64,000 bases of DNA from positions 78,937,303 through 79,001,302 of the forward strand of contig OZ023274.1 in assembly GCA_964007475.1 (NCBI GenBank), read 5' to 3'. Made by a program: the position numbers and the translations under genes. Shown here in pieces: positions 37,795 to 47,630 of this stretch; the stretch's first letter is position 1; each line of letters opens with the position of its first letter. This stretch comes from Hybos culiciformis. Lineage: Eukaryota > Arthropoda > Insecta > Diptera > Hybotidae. The notes below the pieces were generated by a model. That model was given only the letters and a program-made list of their open reading frames with translations, did no database searches and had not been told where the DNA came from.

Positions 37795-37994
37795 NNNNNN
37801 NNNNNNNNNNNNNNNNNNNNNNNNNNNNNNNNNNNNNNNNNNNNNNNNNNNNNNNNNNNNNNNNNNNNNNNNNNNNNNNNNNNNNNNNNNNNNNNNNNNN
37901 NNNNNNNNNNNNNNNNNNNNNNNNNNNNNNNNNNNNNNNNNNNNNNNNNNNNNNNNNNNNNNNNNNNNNNNNNNNNNNNNNNNNNNNNNNNNNN
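37795..37994. other. Assembly gap, 200 N
   Basis: Exactly 200 undetermined bases, a typical placeholder size, so the true length is unknown. The gap begins inside exon 2 of the secreted-protein gene and ends next to a 15-bp tandem array that probably caused the break. Confidence 0.95.
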
Positions 37995-38009
37995 TATGAC
38001 TTACCGTCA

Positions 38010-38250
38010 ATTCACCGAAAAACGTTTTTCGGTTAATTGCTATTCGGTGAATTGCTATTCGGTGAATTGCTCATACGGTGAATTGCTCATACGGTGAATT
38101 GCTCATACGGTGAATTGCTATTCGGTGAATTCCTATTCGGTGAATTGCTATTCGGTGAATTGCTATTCGGTGAATTGCTATTCGGTGAATTGCTATTCGG
38201 TGAATTGCTATTCGGTGAATTGCTATTCGGTGAATTGCTTTCGGTGAATT
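38010..38250 (+). repeat. 15-bp tandem repeat (GGTGAATTGCTATTC)n
   Basis: About 15 units, with variants GCTCATACGGT and TCCTATTCGGT. 15 is divisible by three, so both strands stay open and give HRIAI- and FGELL-type repeat strings, which are by-products. The array touches the assembly gap. Confidence 0.9.
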
Positions 38251-38439
38251 GTCCGGATCCCAATCAGGTAAAATTTTGTTAACCCAAATATAATTACTTT
38301 TTTTTCTGTTTGTTTCAGATGAAATTGTTTTGACATAAATCATATAAAAAAGATGATTTTTGTTATGACAATTTCATATTGAAACTTACAACGGAACAAA
38401 AAAGGTAATCATTAAAAAAAAAATTTTTCTTTCCCCTTT

Positions 38440-38870
38440 TCCTTTAGGTGCTTGTACTTGCCATCCAAAGCTTGGTGGGATTTATCTCGCTGGCAGAGGA
38501 TGACAAGTCCAGCAGGTGTTTTGGTAGAATGTGAGCTACATAAATACCACTTCTAGCAAAACCAAAAGCCCGATCTTAGTGGAGGATTCTTGGGTCTATC
38601 CAAGAATCCGAAGCTAAGGCATGCCAATCATACCACATGGGAAATCCATTAGGAGGATCCATACTACGAAGTGGTGTTACATCCGGCTTCGCTGCCATCT
38701 CCAGGAATCCATAATCGCTGAGAGATCATGATTTTGGATTCATGGAAATGGTAGTGAAGACAGATGTAGGACAGAGGAACATTTCTTGTCGTTCCTGATC
38801 TCAATCAAATCGAGCGGTACCCGGTTGGGATCGGATCGAAGTATGACCAGAAATGTCACCTCTGATTGGC
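38440..38870. other. GC-richer block of unknown origin with inverted repeats
   Basis: It is clearly less AT-rich than its surroundings. It contains a tight hairpin (GGATTCTTGG against CCAAGAATCC, about 38585-38611) and a longer imperfect inverted repeat: 38675-38716 against 38730-38771, 33 of 42 positions, with a 13-base loop. A minus-strand frame of ~47 codons around 38581-38722 reads like protein (NGFPMWYDW) but has no start and no recognised family. It could be a retroelement remnant. The acceptor-like CCTTTAG before GTGCTTGT at 38448 might belong to the upstream gene, but I could not confirm this. Confidence 0.4.
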
Positions 38871-39208
38871 TCCTCCAACTAACTTTCATTTTTTACTAAA
38901 ATCAAAAAATCAACCTAACAAGCCATACTAAATAGGAACTACAAAAAAATATAACTTTCGGCAAAAAAAAAAAATTTCTATATTTAATCATATATGTGAA
39001 AACGTTTTAAATTTCATGCAAAGAACTTGGTAGAACTTTTTTAATTCAATTTTTGAAGTTTATACTTCTTTAGCGGCGTTTGATGAAGGTAGAGGGTAAA
39101 AATCCATTTTCATATAGAATTTTTCTGAGAATCGTCATCATTTTTCTCAGAAAAATTAGAATAAGAATACTTATTTTTTTATTATATTTAAGAAACACAA
39201 AATCATAT

Positions 39209-39281
39209 GGACAATATGGCTTAGTGGCTAGAACATCAGACTGTAAGTCTGAAGGTGCCTGGTTCGATTCCCAATGACAAG
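39209..39281 (+). repeat. tRNA-Tyr-like sequence, copy 4
   Basis: The anticodon arm TCAGA-CTGTAAG-TCTGA is perfectly paired with GTA in the anticodon position. A and B boxes are present and the acceptor stem is unpaired. Confidence 0.7.
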
Positions 39282-39417
39282 ATTTTTTAATTTCAAATAT
39301 ATGTATGTATAGGGCCCAATATTACAAGCAAAAAAATTACATATTCTACCAATAAAAAAATTATGTTCAAAAAAATTAAAAATGATTATGTTCAAAAAAA
39401 TGAAAAAAAAATGTATT

Positions 39418-39484
39418 CATTGGGGAATCGAACCTGATACCTTCACTCTTGTAGTCTGTGTTCTAGCCACTAAGCCATATAGCC
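39418..39484 (-). repeat. tRNA-like sequence, minus strand, copy B
   Basis: On the minus strand it reads CTATATGGCTTAGTGGCTAG ... GGTTCGATTCCCCAATG, with intact A and B boxes and a changed anticodon arm. Confidence 0.65.
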
Positions 39485-39756
39485 CATATGATTTTGGATT
39501 TCTAAAATATAATAAAAAAATTCTAATAAACCATTCATTTTATTGTTTTTATTTTATTGTAGGAGAATAAGAAAGAATACTCAAAAAAGAAAATAAGAAA
39601 AGAATTAGAATACTCAAAAAAAGAATTTGAAAAATTAACACACAAACAAAAAATCTTTATCAATTATAAAGTATGCCACAAATTGGAATTTAATATTATT
39701 TAGGAAAATAAATCAAAAATATTTTTTGTATTTTTTTTAGAAAGCCAAACTCATAT

Positions 39757-39828
39757 AGACAATATGGGTTAGTAGTAGAACATCAGGCTGTAAGTCTGAA
39801 GGTGCCTGGTTCGATTCTCAATGACGAG
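39757..39828 (+). repeat. tRNA-Tyr-like sequence, copy 5
   Basis: GACAATATGGGTTAGTAG, GCTGTAAGTCTGAAGGTGCC and GGTTCGATTCTC. It shares the D-arm deletion of copies 3 and 6, so these third-position copies descend together. Confidence 0.65.
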
Positions 39829-40054
39829 TTTTTTGTGAAGTATTTTAATTTTTTTTTTTCATAATAATTAGTTTTTTTGAGATATTTAAACAAACCAAAA
39901 TATTTTTATCAGCCACTAATTTATGATTTACACATTCTATATACATATTCTATTTTTGAAGCAAAACACAGAGCTAAGTAAAATTGTAGCAAATTTGGTG
40001 GCAAAGGTTATTGTTTGGTTCAAAAAAATTTGCAAATTAGGCGCTCTTTGATTT

Positions 40055-41036
40055 TTATTTTAATTTATATAAATGGAAAAAACTTTTAATTAATAAATAG
40101 TGTTTTATAATTTTATAATACATATTATAAAATTAAAATGTAACTAAAAACTTATTTGAGAACTTAGTTGAAAACTGTAAAATTTCATATATGAATTAAT
40201 GCAATTGAATATTGCTATAAAATGGATGTAAAAAATATTGGAAACGTTGACAGATGCATAAATTTAAGTATCGAGAACCTATTTCATTTTAAAAATTTAA
40301 TTGTGAAAAAAAAACTATCCTATTCAGAAATCAGTTTTTTAATAGCGAGTTGAATGAACTATTTTTGAATATTGTGGGCAGCGTTATTTTAATTTATATA
40401 AATGGAAAATACTTTTAATTAATAAATAGTGTTTTATAATTTTATAATACATATTATAAAATTAAAATGTAGCTAAAAACTTATTTGAGAACTTAGTTGA
40501 AAACTGTAAAATTTCATATATGAATTATTGCAATTGAATATTGCTATAAAATGGATGTAAAAAATATTGGAAACGTTGACAGATGCATAAATTTAAGTAT
40601 CATTTTTCATTTTAAAAATTTAATTGTGAAAAAAAAACTATCCTATTCAGAAATCAGTTTTTTAATAGCGAGTTGAATGAACTATTTTTCAATATTGTGG
40701 GCAGCGTTATTTTAATTTATATAAATGGAAAATACTTTTAATTAATAAATAGTGTTTTATAATTTTATAATACATATTATAAAATTAAAATGTAGCTAAA
40801 AACTTATTTGAGAACTTAGTTAAAAACTGTAAAATTTCATATATGAATTAATGCAATTGAATATTGCTATAAAATGGATATTAAAAAATATTGGAAACGT
40901 TGACAGATACATAAATTTAAGTATCGAGATCCTATTTCATTTTAAAAATTTAATTGTGAAAAAAAACTATCCTATTCAGAAATCAGTTTTTTAATAGCGA
41001 GTTGAATGAACTATTTTTCAATATTGTGGGCAGCGT
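40055..41036 (+). repeat. Three-copy ~325-bp tandem repeat
   Basis: Units start at 40055, 40384 and 40707 (periods 329 and 323) with TTATTTTAATTTATATAAAT and end in TATTGTGGGCAGCGTT. They differ only by small indels (for example CGAGAACC present, absent, then CGAGATCC) and point changes. There is no reading frame of note. This is a recent local amplification. Confidence 0.92.
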
Positions 41037-41504
41037 TCTGCAATATTCACAGCTTTTTCGTGCAATCTTATTTTCACAATAGAATTAACATAATCTTGTG
41101 ATCATTCATAAAAAATTTAGACACCGGATAATAGGTATATCACTAAAGTCCCAACTAATTTTCAAACATGTTTTACCACTTACTATGACAAGACAGTTAT
41201 AAGTATATATGTATTTAAACAAGCATTTGTTAATCCTGTTGTAGTTAATAAGATAAAAAACGCTAAAAAAAGTACTATTTTCCGTGAGAAAAATAAGTAA
41301 GAAAAGTGATCACATTTCATTTCATGTTTCATGTTTTTGTTTTATTTTTTTTACAGAGATCATGTAACCACTAAATTCATAAACAAATTTATAATATTGG
41401 ACGCACTAAACTCGTTACAAATAATTTTATTAAAGCCTTGAGAAACAACATAGGTATATTTTGGCATTGATAGTATAGATATCGATCAAGTAATTTATCA
41501 TTAT
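41037..41504. other. AT-rich spacer
   Basis: No gene or bounded element is visible between the ~325-bp triplication and the next repeat block. Confidence 0.5.
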
Positions 41505-42211
41505 AGGTTTTCCCGGCTCAAAATATGCAAAAAAAAATGTTTTCAAAATAGGTAGCTCTGGTGAAATAAAGATTACCAGACCAAAAATTTTGGGTAGGAA
41601 TTCATAATTATCGTACTTTGCTGCTGCATGGCACTTTCACACTTTTTTAATTTCAAATATATGTATATATAAGGCCCAATATTACAAGCAAAAAAATTAC
41701 ATATTCTACCAATAAAAAAATTATGTTCAAAAAAATTAAAAATTATTATGTTCAAAAAAATTTTTTAAAAAATGTATTCATTGGGGAACCTGACACCTTC
41801 ACTCTTATAGTCTGTTGTTCTAGCCACTAAGCCATATAGCCCATATGATTTTGGATTTTTAAAATATAATAAAAAAATTCTAATAAACCATTCATTTTTT
41901 TGTTTTTATTTTATTGTAGGAGAATAAGAAAGAATACTCAAAAAAGAAAATAAGAAAAGAATTAGAATACTCAAAAAAAGAATTTGAAAAATTAACACAC
42001 AAACAAAAAATCTTTATCAATTATATAAAGTATGTCACAAATTCAGATTTAATATTATTTAGCAAAATAAATCAAAAATATTTTTTGTATTTTTTTAGAA
42101 AGCTAAACTCATATAGACAATATGGCTTAGTAGAAGAAGATCAGGCTGTAAGTCTGAAGGTGCCTGGTTCGATTCCCAATGACGAGTTTTTTGTGAAATA
42201 TTTTAATTTTT
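41505..42211 (+). repeat. Partial composite: ~107-bp fragment plus two tRNA-like sequences
   Basis: It starts with a diverged ~107-bp unit (TTTTCCCGGCTCAAAATATG, GGTAGCTCTGGTGAAAT). It then picks up the composite unit in mid-course: the CCCAATATTACAAGC spacer, a minus-strand tRNA-like sequence (41779-41842) whose B box lost TCGAA, and a plus-strand tRNA-like sequence (42115-42186). Confidence 0.75.
42115..42186 (+). repeat. tRNA-Tyr-like sequence, copy 6
   Basis: GACAATATGGCTTAGTAG, GGCTGTAAGTCTGAAGGTGC and GGTTCGATTCCCAATGAC. It is closest to copy 5. Confidence 0.65.
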
Positions 42212-42496
42212 GAAGTTTATACTTCTTTAGCGGAGTTTGATGATTTTTGGTAGAGGGTAAAAATCCATTTTCATATAGAATTTTTCTCAGAATCGTCATC
42301 ATTTTTCTCAGAAAAATTAGAATATGAATACTTATTTTTTTATTATATTTAAGAAACCCAAAATCATATGGACAATATGGCTTAGTGGCTAGAACATCAG
42401 ACTGTAAGTCTGAAGGTGCCTGGTTCGATTCCCAATGACAAGATTTTTTTTATTTCAAATATATGTATATATAGGGCCCAATATTACAAGCAAAAA
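42212..42496 (+). repeat. Boundary motif and tRNA-Tyr-like copy 7
   Basis: The boundary motif (42212-42243) is followed by a tRNA-like sequence (42370-42442) with an intact TCAGA-CTGTAAG-TCTGA arm and B box, then CCCAATATTACAAGC. It leads straight into the long ~107-bp array, exactly as 28093-28379 leads into the first array. Confidence 0.8.
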
Positions 42497-43837
42497 AAGC
42501 TACGGTTAGGTCGTGCCGGAGCAAAATATACGAAATTTTTTTTTTTTTTAAATAGGTAGCTCCGATGAAATTAATATTACCTGAAAAAAAATTTTTTGGT
42601 GGGGAGCTACGGTTAGGTCGTGCCGGAGCAAAATATACGAAAAAAATTTTTTTTTAAATAGGTAGCTCCGGTGAAATTAAGATTACCTGAAAAAAAAATT
42701 TTGGGTGGGGAGCTACGGTTAGGTCGTGCCGGAGCAAAATATACAAAAAAAAATTTTTTTTCAAAATAGGTAGCTCCGGTGAAATTAAGATTACCTGAAA
42801 CAAAAATTTTGGGTGGGGAGCTACGGTTAGGTAGCGTATATTTGGGTGGGGAGCTACGGTTAGGTAGCGTATGTTTTGCCAGAGCAAAATATACGAACAT
42901 TTTTTTTTTTTTCAGAATAGGTCGTTTCGATGAAATTAATATTACCTGAAAAAAAAATTTTGGGTGAGGAGCTACGGTTAGGTCGTGCCAGAGCAAAATA
43001 TACAAAAAAAAAATTTTTTTTAAATAGGTAGCTCCGGTGAAATTAATATTAACTGAAAAAAAAATTTTGGGTGGGGAGCAACGGTTAGGTCGTGCCGGAG
43101 CAAAATATACGAAATTTTTTTTTTTTTCAAAATAGGTAGCTCCGGTGAAATTAATATTAACTGAAAAAAATTTTTTGGGTGGGGAGCTACGGTTAAGTCG
43201 TGCCGGAGCAAAATATACGAAATTTTTTTTTTTCCAAAATAGGTAGCTCCGGTGAAATTAATATTACCTGAAAAAAAAATTTTGGGTGGGGAGCTACAGT
43301 TAGGTCGTGCCGGAGCAAAATATACGAAACATTATTTTTTTTAAATAGGGAGCTCCGGTGAAATTAATATTAACTGAAAAAAAAATTTTGGGTGGGGAGC
43401 TACGGTTAGGTCGTGCCGGAGCAAAATATACGAATTTTTTTTTTTTTTTTAAATAGGGAGCTCCGGTGAAATTAATATTATCTGAAAAAAAATTTTTGGG
43501 TGGGGAGCTACGGTTAGGTCGTACCGGAGCAAAATATACGAAATGAAGATTACCAGCCGAAAAATTTTTGGGCAGGGAGCTACGGTTAGGTCGTGCCGAC
43601 GCAAAATATACGAAAAAGATTTTTTTTTCAAAATAGGTAGCTCCGGTGAAATTAATATTACCTGAAAAAAAAATTTTGGGTGGGGAGCTACGGTTAGGTC
43701 GTGCCGGAGCAAAATATACGAAAAATTTTTTTTTTTTAATAGGTAGCTCCGGTGAAATTAAGATTACTTGAAAAAATATTTTGGGTGGGGAGCTACGGTT
43801 AGGTCGTGCCGTAGCAAAATATACGAACATTTTTTTG
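42497..43837 (+). repeat. ~107-bp tandem array, main block (~12 units)
   Basis: About 1.34 kb of units with GGGGAGCTACGGTTAGGTCG, TGCCGGAGCAAAATATACGA, a T run, AATAGGTAGCTCCGGTGAAA and ATTACCTGAAAAAAA. One unit carries the variant GGTAGCGTATATTTGGG (near 42831-42880). CCGGAGC/GCTCCGG inverted pairs occur in nearly every unit. Minus-strand frames reading LTVAPHPKFFFQVILISPELP (42613-43845) are repeat read-through in two phases. Confidence 0.92.
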
Positions 43838-43990
43838 AAGTTCATACTTCTTTAGCCGCGTTGTGCGTTTTTTTGGTAGAGGGTAAAATATTTTAATTTA
43901 CATTTTGTACTCAGCAGCCTATCGTTTGTAGCCACTGTTATTTCATATTTTAAATCTTTAAGTATAAACTTCTGTAGGCAGTTCTATGAC
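43838..43990 (+). repeat. Boundary motif and right half of hairpin D (D3)
   Basis: A diverged boundary motif (GAAGTTCATACTTCTTTAGC, 43838) is followed by the loop and right arm of the D hairpin: ACATTTTGTACTCAGCAGCC, TTTGTAGCCACTGTTATTTC, GTATAAACTTCTGTAGGCAG. The arm is interrupted after TTCTATGAC by the transposon at 43991 and resumes at 45137 with TGCTTCTTGTTC. Confidence 0.8.
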
Positions 43991-45131
43991 GCATAGGCGC
44001 CCGGAGGGGGGGGGCAAGGGGGGGCCTTCGCCCCCCCTGGCTTTGATGAGAAAATAAAACTTAATCAGCGATGAGACCTAAACACTAAACTAGTACAAAT
44101 TAGAAACCCGATTTTAATTTAAATAATATTAGAATGTTTGTCATTTTTCAAACGAAAAAAAAAAACTTATTATCTCGCACAATAACTTTTTTATAAGAAC
44201 GCTTGCCCTTAAATTTCACTTTTTTAATGCGCTAAGAAATTTTGAGAACATTTAAGTTAGAAATTTTAGATTTTAATTTTTTCAGATTTTTATGTCATGC
44301 AGTATTTAAATTGTTTTAATAAATTATTCAATTTTTTTTCATATTTTTCGATTTTTGAGTCACGGGTAAAAATACAAAAATATTTATAAATTTTGGAATT
44401 TCTAAATGCACGGAATTCCAGATATTTCTTTTTCATATTTCGCTTAGTGAAGAGCAACACATTCCTTTTCTGGTTACTTTTATGATAGAGGCATTGTCGA
44501 AGTAGTTCACGCGAGTTTACGGATCTACGCCACGCGACGTAAAAAAGAAAATCATCGTTCAGTTACAATAAAAAAATAACTGTTCAGTTACAAAAAAATA
44601 AAGCAATTGCATTTCTTAATATTTATGGTGTAGAAATATCTATGGTGTATAAATATAAAAGATTATTTTTTTAACTTTTACGCCGGAGAAGTTCAATTTA
44701 CGTGTTTGAGTATGATACGCCTCATAAAGTTTCATATAATGTGTCTTTTTTATGTCGCATACGTGCATGAACTACGTCTAAAATATCTTCGTTGGTTTTG
44801 TTTTTCTTCTAATTGGCGAGTTACTGAAAGTTTTGGAACGATTCGGAAGACGGAAGGTATCTGGTTTTTTTTTCTTTATATATGTATTACATATTATTTA
44901 TTTTTTATTTGTTTTTTATTATCTAATCCAGCAAGTGAATTCGTTTATTAAAAATTTTAATTTATGTTTGTTATTTTTTACTTTTAAAAAGAAAAGATTC
45001 ATATAAGATACATGTAACTTAATTCTCAACACATTTTTTTTATTTTCTTCGTTGAAGAAAAACATATTTATAAGCTTTTTAAAAAAATTTTCTTGCCCCC
45101 CCCCCTAGAAAAAATCCTGCGAGCGCCTATG
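43991..45131. mobile_element. DNA transposon with G-rich ends, 5-bp target duplication
   Basis: The left end is GCATAGGCGCCCGGAGG followed by G runs and CCTTCGCCCCCCC. The right end is CCCCCCCCCC...GCGAGCGCCTATG. CATAGGCGC is repeated inverted at the two ends. ATGAC occurs directly on both sides (43986-43990 and 45132-45136). Removing the element rejoins TTCTATGAC to TGCTTCTTG, matching the uninterrupted hairpin D1. An 81-codon frame inside (44706-44951) has no recognised motif. It is a non-autonomous copy; the superfamily is not certain. Confidence 0.8.
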
Positions 45132-45136
45132 ATGAC

Positions 45137-47271
45137 TGCTTCTTGTTCTTTTTTTTTTTTTATTTTTTATCTACACAGAGCTCCCAAAAGATACATCACG
45201 CCGCTGAATAAATATAGATTTTCGTTTAGTTACCACAAATATAAAGGGACTTCATAAGAAATAGATTTTATCCTAAAAATGGAAAAAAAAAATTATTTTA
45301 TCTTTAAGAATATACAAATATATATTAATATAATATACAACATATTTTCGCATAATATCTCAATGAAAACTTTTGAAATAGATCAAATAAAATACATTAT
45401 ATTGGTAAATTTTTACAAAATAAAATTGAACAATGTTCATATATTAATTAGATTCTTTCTTATCATGATGTTTGAACTCTACATTTATATATTTTCATAA
45501 TAACATTGCGTATATTTTGTAAAATTTCAATAATTTCTTTGTTATACATATACATATTATTCCACAAATTATTAAAGTTCACATATTTTGCTAATTATAT
45601 AAATTGCTGCGACCAACAAATCCTTTTATAATTTACGAAAATTCTTATATAAATTCCTTAAGTTGAGCATTAATCATTAAGTTATAATTTTTCGGTCATA
45701 TATAAAGTCATAAACGATTGATATAAGATCAGTTTTTAATATTCTTAATTAATACTCTTAAAAAAACTCGTTCGAAAATAAGTTCAGAAATCTATTTTTT
45801 TTTTTCTAAATTTAACATAAATTTTAGACTTGTTTGTATTAAACATTATTCCTTCTTATTTTAACAAAAAAAAAAAAATACTCAAATTCAAAAAATAGTT
45901 TCTTGTTATTAGGAAAGGAATTACGTTTTTAATCAATTTTAAAAAAAAAAAAAAAGTTCTATATTTTCTACAAAAATTTTCTTCAATTTAGCTTTTAATT
46001 TAACAACAAACAAAAAATTCATATTCACAAAGGAAAATTATTCTAATATTAGAAAAATTTCCATTTAATGAAGCTTAGAATACCTCAAAATTGTCATGGG
46101 TAATTCTAATTAAGAACAAAGAATAAATTATCTAAAAAATAAATTTTAGAAAAAACTCGTAAATTTCACTTAAGATAAAGAGTGGTATATATTTGACAAT
46201 TTAAAATGTTTTCTTTTATGGGTCATTTCAATTATCTTTCTACTAGTTTCTACTGCTATTGCTACAAAACTATGGGCTGTGGTATATAAATTGATTTGAT
46301 TTAACATGTACATAAGAAAAATATGTTTTCTTTTATTTTTGATTTTGCTTGCACCCCTTAATTGATAATTATGGCAAATCAATTGTTTCTTCTTTAATTC
46401 AAAACAATAATTATTTTCAACCTTTACATTGACTACATTGACAGGTAATCTGAAATGATTAATTGGCAACTTTGATGTAACTAAAAATGAAAAAAAAAAT
46501 TTGATGAATTATTTCTGATCATTATCATTTCCCAGAACAAAAACAGAATTATCTAAAAATTTGTATCTGCACACAATATTGTATTTGTATGTTGTACATT
46601 AACAATGTATGAATATTGTAGATATTTGTAGATACATAGTAAAAAATTTTAGAAAAAGCAACAGAAATATATTATTGTTTACATTCGAAACTAAAATAAA
46701 TATTTTAAATTTTTTATTATTATATCGTAGATAAATTTCCAGCAATGAAAATATAAATATACAGGTATTATACAACTGTCGCATAGGAATCAATTTGAAT
46801 TGAATTGAAAAAAAAAACATAAACATAAACATAAAACAAAAAAGAATATTGTATTCGGAAGAAGAAAAAAAATACATCAATATAAAAAATATTGAATATA
46901 GTTAAACAAAGCATAAGGAATACTTCTTGGAATAAAAAAAAAAACAAATTATATTCGATACTTTATTTTCAATTGATTTCCCTTTGTCCTTTTTTTTTTA
47001 TTTTTCTTCATATTTTTGAATTATATGAAACTTTTTATTAGCTCAATTTAGCAAACATTTTTTTTTTTATTCTGAACAATTATTATTATTCTTTCAAAAA
47101 AAACCCAAAATTAAGATACAAAAATTAATTTAATTTTTTTTATGATTTTTATTCACATTTACGAATAATACTAAATAAAAATTCAAATTAGTGTGGATTC
47201 GAAGTTATATACTTAAAAATATATTATGTAGAAAACAGATTCAAATTAATTTTGTCGGTTGTAGAATTTAA
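45137..47271. other. Hairpin remnant, then AT-rich intergenic DNA
   Basis: 45137-45160 completes hairpin arm D3. CACGCCGCTGAAT near 45197 resembles the reverse of the boundary motif. The rest has no supported gene. A 99-codon minus-strand frame (46170-46469) has a more balanced composition than most but no recognised motif. Confidence 0.5.
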
Positions 47272-47626
47272 GAGGACTTGGTACCAGTTTGGATTTTTTG
47301 TCCCAAAATTTGATTCGAAAGGCCTTTTGAGATTATTTTAAAGTTTAATTTAGAAAAAACATTTCATTAACAACCTCTTTAAAATGATATAAAACTTTTT
47401 AGAATCGGTTAAGGCTTAGCTCTCGAAATCTATTCAAAACAATTTTGTGAAAAAAAAAAAGATTTTGAAGAGATTCCGAGAACTTTAGCCTTAACCGATT
47501 CTAAAAAGTTTTATATCATTTTAAAGTATGAAACACTCCTGAGGTTGTGAATGAAATATTTATAAATCTAAAACTGCTTATCAAAAAAATTTTGGGACCA
47601 AAAATCAAAACTAATACATAGTCCCC
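47272..47626. mobile_element. Foldback MITE with TTAA target duplication
   Basis: TTAA at 47268-47271 and 47627-47630 flank a sequence that folds on itself over most of its length. The outer ends are GAGGACTTGGTACCAGTTT and (reverse complement) GGGGACTATGTATTAGTTT. The inner arms are very close: CTTTTTAGAATCGGTTAAGG and CCTTAACCGATTCTAAAAAG. The loop is ~75 bases around AAAACAATTTTGTG. TTAA duplication suggests a piggyBac- or Kolobok-type parent. It lies ~1.1 kb upstream of the GTPase start codon. Confidence 0.8.
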
Positions 47627-47630
47627 TTAA

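Larger units (their letters stand above)
39055..39925 (+). repeat. Composite tRNA-like repeat unit, copy B
   Basis: Same order as copy A at 28828: boundary motif (39055-39086), plus-strand tRNA-like (39209-39281), minus-strand tRNA-like (39418-39484), plus-strand tRNA-like (39757-39828), then TTTTTTTCATAATAATTAG and AAACAAACCAAAAT. The match with copy A extends through the spacers. It is not flanked by ~107-bp arrays, so the unit can move or be copied independently of them. Confidence 0.8.

Noticed and set aside
38071..38343. HRIAI and FGELL repeat frames beside the gap
   Set aside because: Products of a 15-bp tandem repeat on both strands.
28251..42442. Functional tRNA-Tyr genes
   Set aside because: A and B boxes and GTA anticodon loops are present, but acceptor stems do not pair, the usual tRNA-Tyr intron is absent, and the copies lie inside repeated units. 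They are better explained as tRNA-derived repeats.
42613..43845. Minus-strand frames of 77-181 residues reading LTVAPHPKFFFQ
   Set aside because: Read-through of the ~107-bp array in two phases. The same text appears at 28685-28909 and 29857-30258. No start context, no domain.
44706..44951. 81-codon frame inside the G-rich-ended transposon as a transposase
   Set aside because: Too short, hydrophobic, no DDE or BED-type residues.
28093..45200. A CRISPR-like array
   Set aside because: Repeats are contiguous tandem units without unique spacers, in a clearly eukaryotic sequence.
46170..46469. 99-codon minus-strand frame upstream of the GTPase gene
   Set aside because: Composition is somewhat more balanced than neighbours, but no domain, splice context or similarity to a known family was recognised. 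Not strong enough to call.
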